35,159 nt of DNA from Actinomyces israelii DSM 43320 (GTDB lineage Bacteria > Actinomycetota > Actinomycetes > Actinomycetales > Actinomycetaceae). The stretch lies in NCBI RefSeq assembly GCF_000711965.1, contig NZ_JONS01000035.1, positions 1 through 35,159 of the forward strand, read 5' to 3'. Made by a program: the position numbers and the translations under genes. The notes beneath the pieces are model-generated. The model had not been told where the DNA came from, searched no databases, and saw only the letters and a list, made by a program, of their open reading frames with translations. This document shows, piece after piece, positions 31,267 to 35,159 of this stretch (its first letter is position 1; each line of letters opens with the position of its first letter).

Positions 31267-32574
31267 TCAGTCCGCACTGCCGGCACGACGGCGATCCCGG
31301 TCGATCCTCTCCTGCTCGCGCCGCCCCTCGAGGCGCGCCGTGTACGAGACGACGCCGACCATCACCATGAACAGGCCCAGGGCCAGGAACTTTCCCGTGA
31401 CCGCGTCGGCCCACAGGTAGGTGCTCATGCTCTGGCCGAGGGCGGACTGGGTGCTCAGGGCGCTGAGGAAGGGCGAGAACGCGTCTGTCATCACGCCGGG
31501 GGCGACGAGGAAGGGCAGCCCCAGCAGGATCGAGAGGGTGCCGACCACAATGCTGCCCACGGAGGTGCGCCGTGCTACCCACATGGCGATGATGAGTGCG
31601 AGCGCTCCCACGGCCAGCTCGGTCAGGCCGCGGGGCGACATGGTGAAGGCGAATGAGTCCGAGGCGTGGGATGTCGCCATGGAGGCGCCGTCGTGGAGGA
31701 AGAACCAGGTCACGGGCAGTGCCACGATCGACACGAGGACTCCGGCCCAGTGGGTGCCGGCCCGCGACCTCGGGCGGCCGATGACGGTGGAGCCGTCCAG
31801 CGGGACGTCTTCCTCGTCATTGTCGGCGGGGCGGGAGCGGCGCCTGGTCCTGCGGGTCTCCGGCTGCTCGGGCTCGACGGCGGGGGTGGGGACAGGGTTT
31901 GGCCCGGGGCCCGCCCCCGGTGACGCGGCATAGCCTGCGGGCCCGCCCGCACCGGGTGCCGCGTCCGGGAAGGCGGCGGCCTCCGCGGGCGCCGCACCGG
32001 TGGCGCTCGGCGTCTCCGCGGGGACGGGCTGGGCGGGGGTGAACAGGGAGCGACGACGGACCGCTGTGTCCTCGACGGGAGGCTTGTCGGTCTTGCCGGG
32101 CCGTCCGGCGTCGGGGGCGAAGACCGCCGAGTCGGGCCTCTCCAGGGTGAGAGGGTCTTCGTCGTGCCTTTCGAAGGGGAAGGCGCCCGCTGCGGGCCCG
32201 GGGGTGCCGGCCTGCGGGGTCGTGGGCGTGCCGGGGGTTGCGGGCGTGCCGGGGGTCGCGGGCGTGCCGGGGGTGCTGGTCTGCGGGCTGGACGGGCCGA
32301 CGCCGGCCTGCGGGGTCGTGGGCGTGCCGGCCTGCGGGGGCGCCATCCCGACGCCGGGGCCGAGCGGTCCGGGTCCGCTCAAGGGGGCGGCGTCGAACTG
32401 CGCGGCGTCCTCCCGCACAGTGAGAATCTCGCCGTTGGCGCCCACCACTGGCGCAAGGGCGGGGATCTCCAGGGATGGCGTCTCGTCGGCGGGGGTGCCT
32501 CCTCCGACAGGATCGTTCGTTGCGTTACGGCCGGGTGCCTCATCCTCAGGACGACCGGGGTTCTCAGTACTCAC
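31267..32574 (-). CDS. Membrane protein with long Pro/Thr-rich cytoplasmic domain
   Basis: The protein has 435 residues from a GTG with a strong AAGGAGG site. Residues 1-270 are low complexity: acidic start, then Gly-Thr-Pro repeats (about 82-125, units G-T-P-A-T-P and Q-A-G) and Arg/Pro-rich stretches. Four membrane segments follow in the last 165 residues (near 278-298, 313-333, 338-360 and 395-415), then a charged tail. The Pro-rich repeats are encoded by tandem GGGCGTGCCGGGGGTYGC-type DNA at about 32225-32280, where length variation is likely. No known family is recognised; a cell-envelope role is only a guess. Confidence 0.75.
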   Translation of the reverse strand: MSTENPGRPEDEAPGRNATNDPVGGGTPADETPSLEIPALAPVVGANGEILTVREDAAQFDAAPLSGPGPLGPGVGMAPPQAGTPTTPQAGVGPSSPQTSTPGTPATPGTPATPGTPTTPQAGTPGPAAGAFPFERHDEDPLTLERPDSAVFAPDAGRPGKTDKPPVEDTAVRRRSLFTPAQPVPAETPSATGAAPAEAAAFPDAAPGAGGPAGYAASPGAGPGPNPVPTPAVEPEQPETRRTRRRSRPADNDEEDVPLDGSTVIGRPRSRAGTHWAGVLVSIVALPVTWFFLHDGASMATSHASDSFAFTMSPRGLTELAVGALALIIAMWVARRTSVGSIVVGTLSILLGLPFLVAPGVMTDAFSPFLSALSTQSALGQSMSTYLWADAVTGKFLALGLFMVMVGVVSYTARLEGRREQERIDRDRRRAGSAD

Positions 32575-32679
32575 GGGGCCTCCTTCTGCGCTACCACCGT
32601 AGTCGTGAGACGGATTGGTTGGGAGGAGGCGTGCCGGGGCCTCCGTTGTGGGCTGCGGTTCTCCATGGGCTCTCCCGGC

Positions 32680-33660
32680 TCACGGGCGGGCGGTGCCGTT
32701 CGCCGGCGTGGTCGTCTCCATGCTCTTGAGCCCGGCCAGCTCGCCGGCCCGGCCCTGACGCCTGGCCAGATGCACTCCCCAGCCCACGGTCGTCAGCAGC
32801 AGGCCGGTTGCGATGAGCCCCACCCCGGTCGGGTCGCTCGGCAGCCACCGCGCGAGCCGTGCGGCTCCCGGCGCCGCGGGCCACACGCCGTAAAGCAGTG
32901 CGGGCAGGCCGGCGAGCACGAGCAGCGGTCCGATCGCCCGGGCGCCGAGGGTCGAGCGGCCCGTGAAGAAGGCGCCCGCTGCGAGCAGGACGAGAGCGGC
33001 CAGCGCCGTCGGCGCTCCGGAGAGGCCTGAGCGGCCCGGGCCGACCAGCTCGGCGTATCCGTGCTGAAGGAGCAGCAGCGCGCCGGGAACCGTCGTCGCC
33101 GTCACTACGAAGGACAGGGCGTGGGCGCGGCGCCTGGACGGCGGGGCGGACGGCGTCACCCCCCGGGCGCGGTCGGCTGCGGCCAGGCGCACGGCCAGGC
33201 GGGCGTCGGCTCGCCCGGAGCGACGGGCGTGGCGCATGCCCCACGAGCCGCCCAGGAGCACCCCCGCCGTCACCAGCAGCGCGCCGGTGGGGATGAAGGC
33301 GCGCGCCCACGGCATGGGGGAGGACTGGGCGCCCTGCGGGGCCAGGAGCACCACCGCTTGCACGGCCAGTGCCGTCAAGCCCGCCACGAGGCCTCCCAGT
33401 GAGGAGCGGGCGGCGAAAAGCCATTGTGACGCAATACATACGAGGAGTGTCAGGGCGAGGAAGAGCACAGCCGGCAGCAGTCGGCCGACGGCGGTGAAGC
33501 GGGAGGCGATGCCCAGCGGCGCCATGATCATGGGGGGCAGAACGAGCCCGACGGCGGCGGTCAGCAGGTAGTCGGCGCGCCGGGAGCGCGGGGCGACCGG
33601 CACGCCTCCCGATGGCGTGGGGGGCGCGGTGCGGGTGGCGGGGGATTGTGCGGGGGTCAC
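32680..33660 (-). CDS. Polytopic membrane protein of unknown function
   Basis: The protein has 326 residues if started at GTG 33660. This start is chosen because TAGGCT (33673-33668) lies exactly 7 nt upstream (leaderless pattern). An ATG at 33696 with GAGAGG upstream is the alternative. About eight hydrophobic segments are visible, separated after the fourth by a basic loop (R-H-A-R-R-S-G-R-A-D-A-R and a second Arg-rich block). No motif is recognisable. The gene is divergent from the degenerate Fic gene and lies just upstream of the Pro-rich membrane protein, so these may be functionally linked. Confidence 0.7.
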   Translation of the reverse strand: MTPAQSPATRTAPPTPSGGVPVAPRSRRADYLLTAAVGLVLPPMIMAPLGIASRFTAVGRLLPAVLFLALTLLVCIASQWLFAARSSLGGLVAGLTALAVQAVVLLAPQGAQSSPMPWARAFIPTGALLVTAGVLLGGSWGMRHARRSGRADARLAVRLAAADRARGVTPSAPPSRRRAHALSFVVTATTVPGALLLLQHGYAELVGPGRSGLSGAPTALAALVLLAAGAFFTGRSTLGARAIGPLLVLAGLPALLYGVWPAAPGAARLARWLPSDPTGVGLIATGLLLTTVGWGVHLARRQGRAGELAGLKSMETTTPANGTARP

Positions 33661-33716
33661 GGCTCGAAGCCTACAATTCTCCGCCGGGCCGGGCATTCCC
33701 GGCCTCTCGGGCTGTC

Positions 33717-33722
33717 TACAGT
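33717..33722 (+). promoter_or_regulatory. -10 box of the Fic-like gene, leaderless
   Basis: TACAGT ends 6 nt before the GTG at 33729; there is no Shine-Dalgarno. With the TAGGCT box of the minus-strand neighbour, it forms a compact divergent promoter pair within about 70 bp. Confidence 0.45.
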
Positions 33723-33728
33723 GGTGCG

Positions 33729-34760
33729 GTGATCAGCATGTCGGTGAGCATCGGGCCCGGGCCTGGTCCGAGCCCCAGGCGGGGCGAGGGGCCGGACGTC
33801 CGGCCACGGGGTCGTTCCAGCGGCCCGACCGGTCCTGACGGCGCGGGCGGCCTCGGCGGCCGGGTCGGCGGCCCAGCCGGCGCCGACCCGGCCGCCGAGG
33901 CGCTGCGCTCGATCGCTGCGGACGCCCGGGTCGTGCGCGCCGAGGAGGCCCTGCGCCAGGCCTCGGCCGAGCTGCGGTTCCACGAGGCCCTGCGGCGACG
34001 GTGGCGCGAGGCCCGGGCCGAGGCGGCGGTGCGCGGCGCGATCGCCTCCGGCGGCGTGGAGGGCGTGGTCCTGCCCGCCTCCGTCCTGCGCGACGCCGTC
34101 GCCTCCGGCGGTCTCACCGAGGCGTCCACGGGTGAGCCGTCGCTGGACGCCGTCGCCGGACTGTGGCGGGCCGGGGTGCGGCTGACGACCTGGATGCCCG
34201 ACCTGCGCGGCGACGCCCGACCCGCCCAGCCGGGCCCCCGGGCGCTGCTCGCGGCCCTGCACCGGGACGTCGTCGGGCCCATCGCCGTGGCCGGGCGCGT
34301 TCCGCTGGATGCCGTGGCCGCTCCCCGGCCGGCCGGGACCGCGCCCGTGGAGGGCGGGCCGGGCACCGCGCCCGATGGCGAGGCACTGACGGCACGCCTG
34401 GAGGGCGTGGCCCGTCTTATCGACCTGCCCGGCGCACCGGCGCTCGTGCGGGCCGCCGTCGTGCACGGGGAGATGGTGGCGGTGCGGCCCTTCCTCGTGG
34501 GCAACGCGGCCGTCGGCAGGCTTCTGGTCCGCCACCTCATCACTCGCGACGGGCTTGAGCCGACCGGGGTGGCGGTCACCGACCAGTACGCGGGCCGGGT
34601 GCCGTTGGCCTACGCGGACGCGGCAGCCGCCTATGCCGGCGGGACCCGCGACGGCGTCGTGGCGTGGGTCGTGTGGCAGGCCGAGGCGATCCTGGTGGGG
34701 ATCCAGGAGGCGCAGGCGGTCTGCCGCACCGTCCTGGCCGGGACGACAGCGGCCGGCTGA
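33729..34760 (+). CDS. Fic-domain-like protein with degenerate active site
   Basis: The protein has 343 residues from GTG 33729. A Gly/Pro-rich N-terminus (about 1-50) and a helical region (about 55-110) precede a Fic-like helical domain. The family motif H-P-F-x-x-G-N-G-R-x-x-R appears as R-P-F-L-V-G-N-A-A-V-G-R: the catalytic His is Arg, and G-N-G-R became G-N-A-A. The surroundings are typical of Fic folds (V-H-G-E-M-V-A-V before, L-L-V-R-H-L-I after). AMP transfer by the standard mechanism is not expected, so it may be a non-catalytic relative. No antitoxin helix motif is seen. The gene is divergent from the membrane protein at 32680. Confidence 0.7.
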   Translation: MISMSVSIGPGPGPSPRRGEGPDVRPRGRSSGPTGPDGAGGLGGRVGGPAGADPAAEALRSIAADARVVRAEEALRQASAELRFHEALRRRWREARAEAAVRGAIASGGVEGVVLPASVLRDAVASGGLTEASTGEPSLDAVAGLWRAGVRLTTWMPDLRGDARPAQPGPRALLAALHRDVVGPIAVAGRVPLDAVAAPRPAGTAPVEGGPGTAPDGEALTARLEGVARLIDLPGAPALVRAAVVHGEMVAVRPFLVGNAAVGRLLVRHLITRDGLEPTGVAVTDQYAGRVPLAYADAAAAYAGGTRDGVVAWVVWQAEAILVGIQEAQAVCRTVLAGTTAAG

Positions 34761-34939
34761 GGCGCTCGGGTCGGTGCCGGCCGGGCCGGCTGGATCCTGG
34801 TGCCAAAGTGCGGGGGTGGTCGGTGCGGACCGGGTTTCACGGCTCTTGTATGGCCGGAATTAAACAAAATGGCATTCTGGGGCAACTGCTGCGGGATTCC
34901 TGGTTGGCGTCTGCGGAGCACCTCGTATAAGATAATCTC

Positions 34940-35159
34940 ATGCAGATCGACATGACGGACGAGGAACGGGACATCCTCATCAGGTGGAAGAAGCGCTCAG
35001 ACACCTACAGGCTGGTGAGAATGAAGGCGGAGGCGATTGTGTACGCTGCCCGCGGCGTCGGCCTGGATATTATCGCGGAGATGGTCGAGCGGGCCGAGGG
35101 GACGGTACGTGAGTGGCTGTCGGAATGGCGGAGATACAGGATGGGCTCCGTGGTAACCG
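34940..35159 (+). CDS. IS630-type transposase, 5' part
   Basis: Seventy-three codons are visible before the window ends. The start M-Q-I-D-M-T-D-E-E-R-D-I-L and the helix-turn-helix part (I-A-E-M-V-E-R-A-E-G-T-V-R-E-W-L-S-E-W) are typical of the N-terminus of IS630/Tc1-like transposases. TAAGAT (34928-34933) lies 6 nt before the ATG, giving a leaderless start inside an AT-rich stretch. The DDE catalytic domain and the element's right end lie outside; the left terminal repeat, expected at about 34830-34930, could not be identified. Confidence 0.75.
   Translation, partial: MQIDMTDEERDILIRWKKRSDTYRLVRMKAEAIVYAARGVGLDIIAEMVERAEGTVREWLSEWRRYRMGSVVT

Noticed and set aside
34776..34790. A 15-bp GCCGGCC palindrome after the Fic-like gene as a terminator
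   Set aside because: The arms leave a one-base loop and no T-run follows; it is more likely chance in very GC-rich sequence.

Overview
The window is very GC-rich with dense, ATGA-overlapping genes, a WhiB-type regulator and leaderless-looking promoters, so the host is a high-GC Actinomycetota. The order nth / crp / DUF4177-like small protein / whiB / bifunctional PBP / metallophosphoesterase matches the nth-crp-Rv3678A-whiB4-ponA2-Rv3683 order I recall from mycobacteria. The overall style suggests Actinomyces or a relative in the Actinomycetaceae; this is inference, not a database result.

Layout. 1-500 holds the 5' end of khpA and rpsP. 876-2832 is a YtrA-type GntR repressor with an ABC ATPase and permease. 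2945-6864 is a TetR gene with no ordinary start codon, divergent from an ECF vitamin/cofactor-type transporter (MptD-family S component, EcfT, double ATPase). 6830-19088 is the accessory core, a class II lanthipeptide locus. On the minus strand lie lanT (C39 protease/exporter), lanM (synthetase) and a 44-codon precursor gene, lanA (11708-11842). On the plus strand, beyond a wrecked IS110 insertion sequence, lies a five-gene operon: ABC ATPase, two ABC-2 permeases, histidine kinase and response regulator (lanFEG/lanKR-like). 19230-20954 is an N6-adenine DNA methyltransferase-like gene. 21541-21614 is tRNA-Pro(CGG). 21822-27938 is the conserved housekeeping block. 28006-34760 holds an alpha/beta hydrolase without a nucleophile, azlCD, two membrane proteins and a degenerate Fic protein. 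The window ends inside an IS630-type transposase.

How the genes work together. LanM would dehydrate and cyclise the LanA core, which resembles the lacticin 481/nukacin/variacin family. LanT would cut the leader after a Gly-Ala site and export the product. LanFEG would expel it from the producer's membrane and LanKR would sense it or envelope stress. The lan genes on the minus strand look visibly AT-richer than the flanks, which fits horizontal transfer.

Non-coding structure. Four intergenic loci carry the same 22-bp tandem unit with an invariant CGAGATCGGT core. A pair of 102-bp elements at 29.7-29.95 kb is bounded by 11-bp terminal inverted repeats. A 38-bp near-perfect palindrome sits about 100 bp upstream of lanA, and a 13-bp inverted repeat brackets lanA. 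Several genes start 6-7 nt after a TAGGCT-like -10 box, which points to leaderless transcription.
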